Positions 1 through 8,101 of a stretch of 64,000 nucleotides of DNA are shown in pieces. Where the stretch lies: assembly GCF_039993895.1 (NCBI RefSeq), contig NZ_CP121194.1, positions 2,418,001-2,482,000 on the forward strand, read 5' to 3'. The stretch comes from Edaphobacter paludis. Lineage in GTDB: Bacteria; Acidobacteriota; Terriglobia; Terriglobales; Acidobacteriaceae. Within the stretch, counting starts at the first letter, position 1, and each line of letters starts with the position of its first letter. The notes below the pieces were generated by a model. The model saw only the letters and a list, made by a program, of their open reading frames with translations, did not search any database and had not been told where the DNA came from. A program made the position numbers and the translations under genes.

Positions 1-46
1 CGCCTGCGCCTATAACGATCGCGTCCTGGTTGCCAGGGTCGCTCAT
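1..46 (-). CDS. hpnE: Start of hydroxysqualene dehydroxylase-like FAD protein (HpnE), cut by window edge
   Basis: Only the first 15 codons are present: the reading frame starts with ATG at 46-44 and reads MSDPGNQDAIVIGAG before the window ends. The hydrophobic strand followed by GAG is the start of a dinucleotide-binding (GxGxxG) fold, as expected for the FAD-dependent amine-oxidase family. The start overlaps the stop of hpnD by 4 bases (ATGA), so the two are translationally coupled. HpnE converts hydroxysqualene to squalene and normally follows hpnC and hpnD; the name rests on this order and the FAD-type N-terminus rather than on the protein itself. Confidence 0.7.
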   Translation of the reverse strand, partial: MSDPGNQDAIVIGAG

Positions 47-948
47 GACGTCATCCGATTGAGCAATGCCATCGACATGCCTTGCGTGAGAGTCAGCAGC
101 TTCGAGGATGTCGGCACGCTGACACGCTGAGAGAAGACATCGTTGTCGAGCTTTCCTATCCTGACAAGGAGATTGCGGTAGATGGTGACGAGCACCCACA
201 GGGCGGCGCGGCTGTCTTTATCGATCAGAGGAAGGAGTTGGTCTGCGGACTTGTAATAGGCCTCGGCCTTCGCTGCCAGCTGGCGGAGCATGGCTCTGTC
301 TGGTGATTCCACTCCAGCGCCCTGGGCCAGGGCCAGGACTCGTTCAGTGCTGCTGCCGAATTCATGCAGCATATCCTGCGGCAGGTAAACTCGTCCGCGC
401 TCTGCATCTTCCTTCACGTCACGAAGGATGTTCGTCAACTGAAATGCGATGCCTGTCTCTTCGGCCAATTTTTCTGCGCGGGGATCGGTGTAGCCGAAGA
501 TACGAATGCAGACGAGTCCAACGACCGAGGCGACGAGATAGCAATAGCGGTAGAGATCGTCGAAGGTGGCGAATGTCTGCACTTCTACGGCGGCTCCAAG
601 ATGGGGTTCGAGGTCCATGGTGGTTCCCTGCACCAGCTCTTCAAGCAGCGCATCGGGAATTGCAAATTGCTTTTGCGTGTCGTTGAGGGCAAGGAAGACG
701 GGATCGCCGGACACTCCGCTACGGCGCGCGGCTCGCCATGATTCGACCCAGGCGCTCATCGCCTGACGGCGCTCGGGGAGAGTGAGCGATTCGTCATCGG
801 CGATATCGTCGGCGCGACGCATGAAGGCATAGACCGCACACATGGCGTCGCTCTTGTGCCGCGGCAAAACGCGGAAGGCGTAGTAAAAGTTCTTGGCCTC
901 GCGCTGCGCTATCGTGCGGCAGGCAGCATAGGCTTCGGCAATGGTCAC
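43..948 (-). CDS. hpnD: Presqualene diphosphate synthase HpnD
   Basis: A 301-residue squalene/phytoene synthase family protein. It carries both aspartate-rich motifs that bind Mg2+-diphosphate: DDIADD at residues 47-52 and NILRDVKED at 173-181, followed by RGRVYLP. In the three-enzyme route HpnD condenses two farnesyl diphosphates to presqualene diphosphate, HpnC makes hydroxysqualene and HpnE reduces it to squalene for hopanoid or sterol synthesis in the membrane. The start is GTG at 948-946, overlapping the hpnC stop (GTGA), which supports coupling. The choice of HpnD rather than phytoene synthase rests on the hpnC neighbour and the coupled FAD gene. Confidence 0.88.
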   Translation of the reverse strand: MTIAEAYAACRTIAQREAKNFYYAFRVLPRHKSDAMCAVYAFMRRADDIADDESLTLPERRQAMSAWVESWRAARRSGVSGDPVFLALNDTQKQFAIPDALLEELVQGTTMDLEPHLGAAVEVQTFATFDDLYRYCYLVASVVGLVCIRIFGYTDPRAEKLAEETGIAFQLTNILRDVKEDAERGRVYLPQDMLHEFGSSTERVLALAQGAGVESPDRAMLRQLAAKAEAYYKSADQLLPLIDKDSRAALWVLVTIYRNLLVRIGKLDNDVFSQRVSVPTSSKLLTLTQGMSMALLNRMTS

Positions 949-1877
949 GTCGTAAGCCCCGCCCGCATCTTCGCTATCAACGCTCCAGCCAGCAGGCTCA
1001 ACTTCTTCACCTTCGAGACGACGGGCCTGCCGCGCAGCACATCAAAGTTTTCCGCAGTGATGCCGTCGAGAATGGCGTCGCCGCCCTTGCGAAAGAGGTC
1101 CAGCGTGACTGCCAGTTCCTTATCGACGTGGGAGCTGATGACGCCACCGTCGCGCAGCATGGCGCGGGTACCCACTACAAGGCTTTCGATCATCGCGGCA
1201 AACTCGGGCGTAAAGACGCGGCCCTCAATCTGGCCGTCCTCGACGCCAAAGTGCGCCATAGCTTCCGCCGGAATATACCGTCTGCCACGATCGGCGTCCT
1301 CGGTCACATCCTGCCAGAAGTTCGCCAATTGCAAAGCGGTGCAGACCTTGTCCGAGAGCAACGCCAGCGACTCTTCCTGGTATCCGCACACCCATAAGAC
1401 CAGCCGACCGACGGGATTGGCCGAGTAGCGCGAGTATTCGAGCAATTCGTGCCAGGTTTCATACTCGGTCTTGACCTGGTCCATACGGAAGGCGTGGAGC
1501 AGGTCGGCAAAGAGTTCGCGAGGGACGCCGCACTCGCGCACGGTCTCGTGCAGCGCCACAAAAACAGGATGCATGGAACGCTGCGGCGTGTCGTAGCACT
1601 CGTCGAGCATCGAGCCCCAGGCGTCGAGGAGGCGCGTGGCAATTGCCGGGTCTTCGACCTCATCGCCGAGATCGTCTGCAACGCGGCAATAGGCGTAGAT
1701 GCTCTCAAAGTGTGGCCTGACCTTGCGGGGGAGAAACCAGGTGGCAACGTGGAAGTTCTCGTAGTGCGATGTGGCTAGCTTGCGACACCAGGCCTGCGCC
1801 TCTTCGAGCGTTGGCCGCTCCATCGGAGTGAGGTATTCGTGCGGCGCACCAAGCAGGGCGTGTTCGGATAGAGACAT
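945..1877 (-). CDS. hpnC: Squalene synthase HpnC (hydroxysqualene synthase)
   Basis: A 310-residue squalene/phytoene synthase family protein, second paralogue beside hpnD. Diphosphate-binding motifs are DDLGDE at residues 68-73 and NFWQDVTED at 186-194 followed by RGRRYIP. The NFWQD form of the second motif is typical of HpnC, against NILRD in HpnD. I chose ATG at 1877-1875 because it lies 5 bases after the stop of the upstream dehydrogenase and begins the family-like N-terminus; a longer frame upstream would overlap that gene by 130 bases with a low-complexity Arg-rich sequence. HpnC turns presqualene diphosphate into hydroxysqualene. Confidence 0.87.
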   Translation of the reverse strand: MSLSEHALLGAPHEYLTPMERPTLEEAQAWCRKLATSHYENFHVATWFLPRKVRPHFESIYAYCRVADDLGDEVEDPAIATRLLDAWGSMLDECYDTPQRSMHPVFVALHETVRECGVPRELFADLLHAFRMDQVKTEYETWHELLEYSRYSANPVGRLVLWVCGYQEESLALLSDKVCTALQLANFWQDVTEDADRGRRYIPAEAMAHFGVEDGQIEGRVFTPEFAAMIESLVVGTRAMLRDGGVISSHVDKELAVTLDLFRKGGDAILDGITAENFDVLRGRPVVSKVKKLSLLAGALIAKMRAGLTT

Positions 1878-1882
1878 TTCGC

Positions 1883-2947
1883 TCACTCTGGCACCCCGGC
1901 AGGAAAGACGGCGGTCTTGATCTCGCGCGAGCTTCCGCTGCGATTCATCATGCGCGCGAAGACGGCGGGAACTTCTTCCAGACCGACGCGCCCGGTAATG
2001 TAATCTGCGCACTTGAAGCGGCGGCTGGTCACCAACTCAAACGCGGTGCGGCAGGTTGCGGGCGTGTGGTGGAAGCTGGCCTTCAACGTGATGTCGCCGT
2101 AGTGCAAGCGGTTGGTGTCAAGCTGTACCTTGGTGCCGCTGGGCGGCCCTCCGAAGAAGTTGACGACACCGCCCTTGCGGACCATATCAACTGCCCACTC
2201 CCAAGTAGCGGGGATGGCTACCGCCTCGATGACGATATCAGCGCCGCGTCCCTGCGGTGTTAAGGCACGTGCAGCTGCGACTACGTCATCGACCGACGAG
2301 ATCTGCAGAACGCTGCTCGCGCCGAATAACTTTGCGGCGTCGATCTGGTCCTCCCGCTTGACGACTGCAATGACGTGGACGCCTGCGATCTCGGCGACGT
2401 GCATGAACATCAGCCCGATAGGACCGGCACCGATGACGATCATCGTATCGCCTGCCTTAGCTCCACTCTCTTCCAGTCCACGAACGACGCAGGCCAATGG
2501 TTCCGTCAAAGCAGCGTGCTCAAACGGGACATCATCGGGGACCAGCAACGTATTCTTTTCCACAATGCGTGCCGGGACACGGATGAATTCGGCATATGCA
2601 CCGTTGTTGAAGAGGAGGTCTTCACAAAGATTTTGCTGGCCGTGGGTGCAGAAGAAACAAACATCGCAGGGTGCGGAGTTCAACGCGACTACCCGGTCTC
2701 CCTTGTGGAACGCGGTAACGCCGGAGCCTACCTCCTCGACGATTCCAGCAAGCTCGTGGCCAAAGCGCATCGGGGGCTTCAGCATTCTGGCGTGATAACC
2801 GCGGCGATAGACCTTCAGATCGGTGCCGCAGGTCAGTGCCGCTTTTACGCGAACCAGCAACTCGCCATCGCGCGGACGCGGAACCGCTACCTGCTCCAAT
2901 CGCAGGTCCTGTTTGCCATACAGCACCGCCGCTGTCATTTCAGCCAT
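1883..2947 (-). CDS. Zinc-dependent MDR alcohol/polyol dehydrogenase heading the squalene operon
   Basis: A 354-residue medium-chain dehydrogenase. Catalytic zinc ligands fit C40 (TCGTD), H64-E65 (GHE) and E149 (TEP); the structural zinc lobe has C94, C97, C100 and C108; the NAD(P) site is GAGPIGL at 173-179. The overall pattern resembles sorbitol/threonine dehydrogenases, so the substrate is an alcohol, but which one cannot be read from the sequence. It ends 5 bases before hpnC and should be co-transcribed with hpnC-hpnD-hpnE, suggesting a role in hopanoid side-chain or precursor metabolism (inference). ATG at 2947 is used; ATG at 2938 is an alternative since neither has a strong ribosome site. 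Confidence 0.8.
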   Translation of the reverse strand: MAEMTAAVLYGKQDLRLEQVAVPRPRDGELLVRVKAALTCGTDLKVYRRGYHARMLKPPMRFGHELAGIVEEVGSGVTAFHKGDRVVALNSAPCDVCFFCTHGQQNLCEDLLFNNGAYAEFIRVPARIVEKNTLLVPDDVPFEHAALTEPLACVVRGLEESGAKAGDTMIVIGAGPIGLMFMHVAEIAGVHVIAVVKREDQIDAAKLFGASSVLQISSVDDVVAAARALTPQGRGADIVIEAVAIPATWEWAVDMVRKGGVVNFFGGPPSGTKVQLDTNRLHYGDITLKASFHHTPATCRTAFELVTSRRFKCADYITGRVGLEEVPAVFARMMNRSGSSREIKTAVFPAGVPE

Positions 2948-3073
2948 GATCCATTCTATTTTCTCATTTTTGGCCGCCGTTCAGGAGTACCGAAAAGAAC
3001 TTCTCCAATCCGGGCAATAAGATGCAATCTTCATGGAGTCCCTTGCATCTGATACATTGAGCCTGATAACCAG
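2948..3073. promoter_or_regulatory. Divergent intergenic region between the squalene operon and mlaE
   Basis: These 126 bases separate two divergent operons and must contain promoters in both directions. The segment next to the minus-strand gene is AT-rich (several TTTT and ATTTT runs around 2955-2975). I could not assign convincing -35/-10 pairs or an operator. Confidence 0.4.
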
Positions 3074-3853
3074 ATGCCCTTCGTCTCTCCAGAGGTATTC
3101 GCAAAAGAAAAGGTCGCCGCCGTTCAGGACTACGCGCTGCTCTCGTGGCACGCCATCACGAACATATTTTCGCGTCCCCGTTACTGGCCCGACATATTCA
3201 CCCAGATGGATTCGATTGGCTTTGGATCCCTGCCCATTGTCGTGCTGACAGGCTTCTTTACGGGCTGCGTGCTGGCGTTGCAATCGGCAACGTCGTTGCA
3301 GCAGTTTGGCGCGGTAAGTATGACCGGCAATCTGGTCGCACTCTCGATGGTGAAAGAGCTCGGCCCCGTACTGACCGGACTGATGATCTCCGGACGCAAC
3401 GCTTCGGGAATGGCGTCGGAGCTTGGCTCAATGAAGGTGACTGAGCAGATCGACGCGATGCGGGCTCTGGGAACCGATCCCATCCGCAAACTTGTCACAC
3501 CGCGGCTTTATGCGACGGTCTTCATGCTGTTTTTTCTCACCATTCTGTCCGATGCGGTGGGTATCGCGGGGGGCGCCCTGGTCAGCGTGGGGCTGCTCGG
3601 GCTCAATGGATCGGCCTACTTCCACAACTCCTATCGCGCACTGGTCTTCGCCGATGTCGTCCAGGGGCTCACGAAGCCTTTGTTTTCTGGTTTCATCATC
3701 GCTACCGTCGGCTGCTACTTCGGATTGAAGACCAAAGGCGGAACCCAGGGCGTCGGCCGCTCGACGACGCAGGCAGTTGTCGTCTCCTCTGTCTTCATCA
3801 TTGTCGTCGACTTCCTTGTCAGCCGAGTGATGATCGGCATCTTTGGCCGTTGA
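3074..3853 (+). CDS. mlaE: MlaE-family ABC transporter permease
   Basis: A 259-residue MlaE/YrbE-type permease with about five or six hydrophobic helices and the family's conserved core around residues 95-140 (KELGPVLTGLM, GRNASGMASELGSM, EQIDAMRALGTDP), which couples to the ATPase. In Gram-negative bacteria MlaE with MlaF and an MCE-domain protein moves phospholipids between the inner and outer membranes. It is followed 9 bases later by its ATPase. No MlaD (MCE) gene follows. The ATG at 3074 has a poor ribosome site, so the exact start is somewhat uncertain. Confidence 0.87.
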   Translation: MPFVSPEVFAKEKVAAVQDYALLSWHAITNIFSRPRYWPDIFTQMDSIGFGSLPIVVLTGFFTGCVLALQSATSLQQFGAVSMTGNLVALSMVKELGPVLTGLMISGRNASGMASELGSMKVTEQIDAMRALGTDPIRKLVTPRLYATVFMLFFLTILSDAVGIAGGALVSVGLLGLNGSAYFHNSYRALVFADVVQGLTKPLFSGFIIATVGCYFGLKTKGGTQGVGRSTTQAVVVSSVFIIVVDFLVSRVMIGIFGR

Positions 3854-3862
3854 GAGCAGACC

Positions 3863-4708
3863 ATGACTGAAGAACTCGCCAGCACTAGCCTTTCATTGAA
3901 TGAAAGCAGCGCCGATTCGACAGAACCCGTGGTCGTCTACGAGGATGTCTCCATCGGCTTCGACCGAAAGCCCGTTCTAGACAACATCTCTTTCAAGGTG
4001 CAGCCCGGCGAAACCCGCATCATTCTTGGACCGGCGGGCTGCGGCAAGTCTGTCCTGATGAAGCTCGCCAATGGGCTCTTGTGTCCCGACTCGGGATCGA
4101 TACGAGTATTCGGCCAGGAAATTACAACGATGCACGAGAATGACCTGTTCAAACTGCGGTCACGCATCGGTATGGTTTTTCAAGAGTCGGCGCTATTCGA
4201 CTCTCTCTCGGTTGAAGACAACGTAGCCTACCGACTTCACGAAGATCGAGTTCCTGAAGACGAAGCCCACAAACGGGTGGTCGAAGCGTTGCAGTTCGTC
4301 GAGTTGGAGCATGCCATCGCTAAGTTTCCATCGGAGCTTTCGGGCGGAATGCGCCGTCGCGTCTCCATTGCCCGCGCAATTATCTCCAGCCCAGACCTTA
4401 TTCTTTACGACTCCCCTACGGGCGGCCTCGACCCCATCACGTCGACCACGATCATCGAGCTTGTAGTGAAGCAGCGTGACGTCTCCCACACGACCTCACT
4501 TCTGATTACCCATCGCCTGCAAGATGCAATCGTGCTCGCACGAAATCGCTTCAACCTAAAGGCCGGGAAGATGGAGTTGATTTCTGATAACGGAATCGAT
4601 GACAGCACCAAATTTCTGGTCCTGAATGAAGGAAAAGTAGTCTTCGATGGCGCGACCAAGGCATTGGTCCACACGACCGATCCCTGGCTCAAGGAATACA
4701 TCTCATGA
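3863..4708 (+). CDS. mlaF: MlaF-type ABC transporter ATPase with altered Walker B
   Basis: A 281-residue ATP-binding subunit paired with the MlaE permease. Walker A is GPAGCGKS (56-63), Q-loop at VFQES (105-109), signature LSGGM (159-163), D-loop GGLD (187-190), switch His in ITHR. The Walker B segment reads LILYDSPTGGLDP: the aspartate (D183) is present but the following catalytic glutamate is serine (S184). Lipid-transport ATPases of this family normally keep the Glu, so hydrolysis may be slow or use another base (inference). The C-terminus extends about 50 residues past the switch region. It ends 5 bases from the convergent flavin reductase gene. Confidence 0.86.
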   Translation: MTEELASTSLSLNESSADSTEPVVVYEDVSIGFDRKPVLDNISFKVQPGETRIILGPAGCGKSVLMKLANGLLCPDSGSIRVFGQEITTMHENDLFKLRSRIGMVFQESALFDSLSVEDNVAYRLHEDRVPEDEAHKRVVEALQFVELEHAIAKFPSELSGGMRRRVSIARAIISSPDLILYDSPTGGLDPITSTTIIELVVKQRDVSHTTSLLITHRLQDAIVLARNRFNLKAGKMELISDNGIDDSTKFLVLNEGKVVFDGATKALVHTTDPWLKEYIS

Positions 4709-4713
4709 CGGGG

Positions 4714-5352
4714 TTACCGTTTTCCCTGTTTCCATTCTTCGTATGAGATTCTCGGCACGGTTAGAAAAGATTCCCTGGTCTTTACGTAAGAGCCCAGCCC
4801 ATTCATCCGGCCGATCGCATGTAATTCCTCGGCTAGCACGTACGGACCGGCGGGATCGACGAATTTATCTTCGACGTAGATGGCAACCACCCTGCCCAAG
4901 ATAATGCGAGATCTGCCAATTTCCATCGTGGTGTATTCCCTGCACTCCAGCGCGGCGTGGACCTGTTCGATGCGCGGCACCTTCACCACCTGAGAGGGTG
5001 CGGTGCTCAATCCCGCCATCTCCAGTTCGTTGAACTCTGCGGGAAAGTCGGTTGCACAGATATTCATCTGGCGAATAAGATCTTCGGTCACGACATTGAC
5101 GACGAACTCTCCGGTGCGCCGAATGTTTCTTGCGGTATCTTTAGGGACGAAGCCGCCAGTCGGACGGTCAGTGACGCCGATCCCTATAATTGGCGGGTCA
5201 GTGCAAAGGTAGTTGTAAGCGCTGAAGGGAGCGGCATTCAGGCCGCCTTCCTCGTTCATGCTGGTCACCCAGGCAATGGGCCGCGGCGCTACCAGTCCGA
5301 TCAGCAGGTTGTATGTCTGCCGTGCCGTAGCCTCTTCCATATTGATCTTCAT
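4714..5352 (-). CDS. Flavin reductase-like domain protein (FMN-binding split barrel)
   Basis: A 212-residue protein of the flavoredoxin/flavin reductase-like family. The N-terminal segment has the typical VAPRPIAWVTS and NAAPFSAYNYLCTDPP signatures of the FMN-binding split barrel, followed by VVNVVTEDL. Such proteins bind FMN and either reduce it or act as electron carriers in the cytoplasm; the partner is unknown here. The ATG at 5352 is chosen because GGGAG lies 9 bases upstream and the conserved domain begins there; an in-frame ATG 54 bases further upstream has no support. Monocistronic by position. Confidence 0.82.
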   Translation of the reverse strand: MKINMEEATARQTYNLLIGLVAPRPIAWVTSMNEEGGLNAAPFSAYNYLCTDPPIIGIGVTDRPTGGFVPKDTARNIRRTGEFVVNVVTEDLIRQMNICATDFPAEFNELEMAGLSTAPSQVVKVPRIEQVHAALECREYTTMEIGRSRIILGRVVAIYVEDKFVDPAGPYVLAEELHAIGRMNGLGSYVKTRESFLTVPRISYEEWKQGKR

Positions 5353-5452
5353 TGGCGACTCCCAGTGTTCTTCGACGCCTACCGTATGGGCAATGAGGGG
5401 ATACATGTCGCCGCCAGCGTCAAGCGCGATCCAAAGTTGTTAAAGGGATCAA

Positions 5453-5857
5453 CTATCTAAGGCTTGCAGCGCTGCCCTGGCCAGCCGCATTTTTTGCGGC
5501 CGGATCCGGCGGGAGTGTATAGATCACCTCACCCGGGCGGGTGTAGTGCAGCTCCTCGCGGGCCTGATGCTCGATCGCATTCGGATCGTTCTGGAGTCGG
5601 TCGACGTGGCCCTTCATCAGATCATTTTCATGCTGCAGGGTCTGCAATTGCTTCGCCAGTACCTGCGTCTCCTGCCGCTTCTGTTGATAGACCGTCAGGC
5701 CATTCTGGCCAAAGATCACATGGTAGGCCATGGCCAACGCGAGCACCGCGGCCGCTCCTGTAGCGACCTTACGCCAGCCGCCTTGAACCCATTCGTACAG
5801 GCGCACTACGCCGCTCGACTTTTTTACCGCTGTGACTCTTGTGCCGGAACGAATCAT
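5453..5857 (-). CDS. FtsB/DivIC-like septum formation protein
   Basis: A 134-residue small bitopic protein: a basic cytoplasmic N-terminus (about 30 residues), one membrane helix (around GAAAVLALAMAYHVIFG), then a coiled coil with repeated Gln/Leu/Glu (QQKRQETQVLAKQLQTLQ) and the DivIC signature with PNAIEHQAREELHYTRPGE, as in FtsB/DivIC proteins of the divisome FtsQLB complex. A Pro/Ala-rich tail follows. ATG at 5857 has AGAAGAG just upstream and is preferred to an ATG 78 bases further out. The gene stands alone; the neighbours give no division context. Confidence 0.82.
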   Translation of the reverse strand: MIRSGTRVTAVKKSSGVVRLYEWVQGGWRKVATGAAAVLALAMAYHVIFGQNGLTVYQQKRQETQVLAKQLQTLQHENDLMKGHVDRLQNDPNAIEHQAREELHYTRPGEVIYTLPPDPAAKNAAGQGSAASLR

Positions 5858-6065
5858 ATCTCTTCTATTGTCCAGTACAAATTTCGCACATCGCTCCGTC
5901 AAGTGGAAAACTATCTTCGCGTGCGAGTGTACCAAGTTCGTACTGACAGATTGGTCACGGGGCGGGTAGCCCTTTGTAAATTTAAACTGGGAATAGGCGA
6001 AGAGATCACATCAGCTGCACGAACCGGATGCAATCTTGGTATTCTTCTTCTGGGTCTTCTGTTTG
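5858..6065. other. Intergenic region upstream of ftsB-like gene and small ORF
   Basis: This stretch should carry the minus-strand promoter for the FtsB-like gene and a plus-strand promoter for the small membrane ORF and bioY. I see no tRNA, hairpin terminator or recognisable riboswitch in it. Confidence 0.35.
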
Positions 6066-6329
6066 ATGCGAATCCTCTTTGCCATCTCGATTCTCTCTTT
6101 TCTCGCTCTCCTATGGGCGGCGATGGCGATCACCCGACGCATCCGCGCCAGCCACAAGCGCGAGAGTTCCTCGACCCCGACTCAGCCGGAGTTCGGGCAA
6201 TACCTATTCTCCGCGGCGAAAGACGCAAATAGTCCGTCATCTCAGGATCCCTCGGCAAACAGAAGATGGCACGCCAGCCAAAGCCATACCGATTCTTACA
6301 ACAAGGCAATTTCAGCCAACCGCGGCTAA
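6066..6329 (+). CDS. Possible small membrane protein upstream of bioY
   Basis: An 87-codon frame starting at ATG 6066 with a strongly hydrophobic helix in residues 2-23 (ILFAISILSFLALLWAAMAI), then an Arg/Lys stop-transfer segment and a Ser-rich hydrophilic tail. It ends 18 bases before bioY and is on the same strand, so it could be part of the same transcript. The ribosome site is weak and I recognise no family, so it may be spurious. If it is not a gene, the whole 5858-6347 interval is noncoding. Confidence 0.35.
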   Translation: MRILFAISILSFLALLWAAMAITRRIRASHKRESSSTPTQPEFGQYLFSAAKDANSPSSQDPSANRRWHASQSHTDSYNKAISANRG

Positions 6330-6347
6330 CGCGAAAGGACCTGCCCT

Positions 6348-6944
6348 ATGCAACCTGTTACCTCTTCCCACTCCGGCCTGCTCGAAGGCGCCAAGCCGCT
6401 CCACGAGACGCTGCCCGGCCGCATCGCACTGTCCGTGGCCGCTACCCTCTTCGTCGCCGCATGTGCGCATGTATCGATCCCCCTCTTCTTCACCCCGGTA
6501 CCAATCACTCTCCAGACATTCGCCGTTATCTTGATCGGCATGGTTCTCGGACCGGTTGCAGGATTTTCGACCATGGTTCTCTATCTCGCGGAAGGTGCCA
6601 TGGGGCTGCCTGTATTCAGTCCCGCTGGCCCCGGCGGTATGGCGCACCTGCTCGGACCCGACGCCGGCTTTCTCTTTGCCTACCCGCTGGCTGCAGCGGC
6701 CGCTGGCTGGATCGTCCGTGCCATGCCTCGCGTTGTGTCCCGCTTCAGCAGCGCGATCCTTGCCGGAATTGGTTCCAGCATCATCACCTTCGCTCTTGGC
6801 GCTGGCTGGCTGGCGCACCTTCTGCACCTTGGCAGTACCGCAGTGTGGAGCCTTGCGGTGGCGCCGTTCCTCGCGGGCGAAGCCATCAAAATCACTGCTG
6901 CCGCCGGAATCTTCAGTTCGATGCAGAAGTGGCGGCGCTCCTGA
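6348..6944 (+). CDS. bioY: BioY family biotin transporter (ECF S component)
   Basis: A 198-residue integral membrane protein with about six helices and BioY signatures: PVPITLQTFAVILIGM in the first third, LAEGAMGLPVFSPAGPGG, then GPDAGFLFAYPLAA. BioY binds biotin in the membrane; it can work with the EcfAT energising module or alone. No ECF ATPase or transmembrane partner is nearby, consistent with a solitary BioY. AAAGGA sits about 8 bases before the ATG. No biotin riboswitch or BirA operator was recognised upstream. Confidence 0.9.
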   Translation: MQPVTSSHSGLLEGAKPLHETLPGRIALSVAATLFVAACAHVSIPLFFTPVPITLQTFAVILIGMVLGPVAGFSTMVLYLAEGAMGLPVFSPAGPGGMAHLLGPDAGFLFAYPLAAAAAGWIVRAMPRVVSRFSSAILAGIGSSIITFALGAGWLAHLLHLGSTAVWSLAVAPFLAGEAIKITAAAGIFSSMQKWRRS

Positions 6945-7033
6945 TCCAGTAACAATGATCCTCTTGACGTCCTGAACCGACACTGACGGGCCGCGTCTCT
7001 TATCCCTCTTACTCTCCCAAGGATTACCGAATT

Positions 7034-7888
7034 ATGCCTACCGCCAACACTGCAATTCAAGAGATCAACATCGCACACAGCCCCGACTCTGACGACGCCT
7101 TCATGTTCTACGGTCTGGCCACCAACAAGATCCGCGTCCCCGGCTTCAAGTTCAACCACACTCTCACCGACATCGAAACCCTGAACCACCGCGCCATCAA
7201 CGAAGCCTTCTATGATGTCACCGCGATCTCCTTCCACGCCTATCCTTATCTGCAGGACAAGTACACGCTGATGGCGTGTGGCGGCAGCGTCGGCGAGGGC
7301 TATGGCCCGATGATCGTCGCCCCCCGCAAGCTCACGCTCGACGAGGTAAAGAAGACGCGCATCGCTATCCCGGGCACGCTCACTACGGCTTATCTCGCTC
7401 TGAGGCTCTTCGCGCCGGACATCGAGACTACCGTAGTTCCGTTCGACAAGATCATTCCCGCTGTGGTCTCTGGCGAGTTCGATGCCGGACTGATCATCCA
7501 CGAGGGCCAGTTGACCTACGCCAATGACGGGCTTGTAAAGCTCCTTGACCTTGGTCAGTGGTGGCGCGAGGAGACCGGCCTTCCCCTCCCTCTTGGGGGT
7601 AATGCTATCCGCCGCTCGTTCAGCCCGCAGACCCTGCTTACCACCACCAACGCCCTGCGTGACAGCATCCAGCACGCTCTCGACCACCGCGAAGAGGCAC
7701 TGGCCTACGCCATGCAGTTTGCCCGCGATCTCGACCCGAGTCTCGCCAACCGCTTCGTCGGAATGTACGTCAACGAACGCACCTTGAATTATGGCGAGGA
7801 TGGTAAAGAAGCCATTCGCAAGCTGCTCGACATGGGCTTCGACCGCGGCATTATTCCCATTCGCGCCAACGTAGATTTTGTCGGCTAG
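7034..7888 (+). CDS. mqnD: 1,4-dihydroxy-6-naphthoate synthase MqnD
   Basis: A 284-residue protein of the MqnA/MqnD periplasmic-binding-like fold. The N-terminal AHSPDSDDAFMFYGLA, the central AISFHAYPYL and CGGSVGEGYGPMIV, and IHEGQLTY match MqnD, which cleaves cyclic dehypoxanthine futalosine to 1,4-dihydroxy-6-naphthoate in the futalosine route to menaquinone. The pathway partner MqnA is not in view, but a UbiD-type decarboxylase that could act later in the route lies at 15093. A strong hairpin follows the stop codon. GGA about 9 bases before the ATG is a modest ribosome site. Confidence 0.9.
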   Translation: MPTANTAIQEINIAHSPDSDDAFMFYGLATNKIRVPGFKFNHTLTDIETLNHRAINEAFYDVTAISFHAYPYLQDKYTLMACGGSVGEGYGPMIVAPRKLTLDEVKKTRIAIPGTLTTAYLALRLFAPDIETTVVPFDKIIPAVVSGEFDAGLIIHEGQLTYANDGLVKLLDLGQWWREETGLPLPLGGNAIRRSFSPQTLLTTTNALRDSIQHALDHREEALAYAMQFARDLDPSLANRFVGMYVNERTLNYGEDGKEAIRKLLDMGFDRGIIPIRANVDFVG

Positions 7889-7892
7889 CCAG

Positions 7893-7924
7893 CAGCTTGC
7901 AGGATGATTCCATCCTGCAAGCTG
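7893..7924 (+). terminator. Hairpin after mqnD
   Basis: A perfect 14-base stem (CAGCTTGCAGGATG and its complement) with an ATTC loop begins 5 bases after the mqnD stop. The following sequence TGTTATCTT is only moderately T-rich, so it is a plausible but not ideal intrinsic terminator. Confidence 0.7.
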
Positions 7925-8014
7925 TGTTATCTTAACTAAGTCGATTGATCGCGGCAGACTGGCTTCAAGGTGTGCCTCTCAATCACTTCCCCCTCATGCA
8001 ATTGAGGTCAAAAT

Positions 8015-8090
8015 GGACGCGTAGCTCAGTTGGTAGAGCATTCGACTCTTAATCGACTGGTCGTAGGTTCGATCCCTACCGCGTCCACCA
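8015..8090 (+). tRNA. tRNA-Lys (anticodon CTT)
   Basis: A complete 76-base cloverleaf. Acceptor GGACGCG pairs with CGCGTCC, discriminator A and encoded CCA at 8088-8090; D stem GCTC/GAGC; anticodon loop CTCTTAA with CTT at 8048-8050; T arm GTAGG-TTCGATC-CCTAC. The first base pair of the anticodon stem is a T-C mismatch (positions 27-43), the other four pair. It decodes AAG. No integrase or displaced 3' duplicate is near, so I see no sign of use as an integration site. Confidence 0.97.
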
Positions 8091-8101
8091 CTTCTTCCAG
8101 A

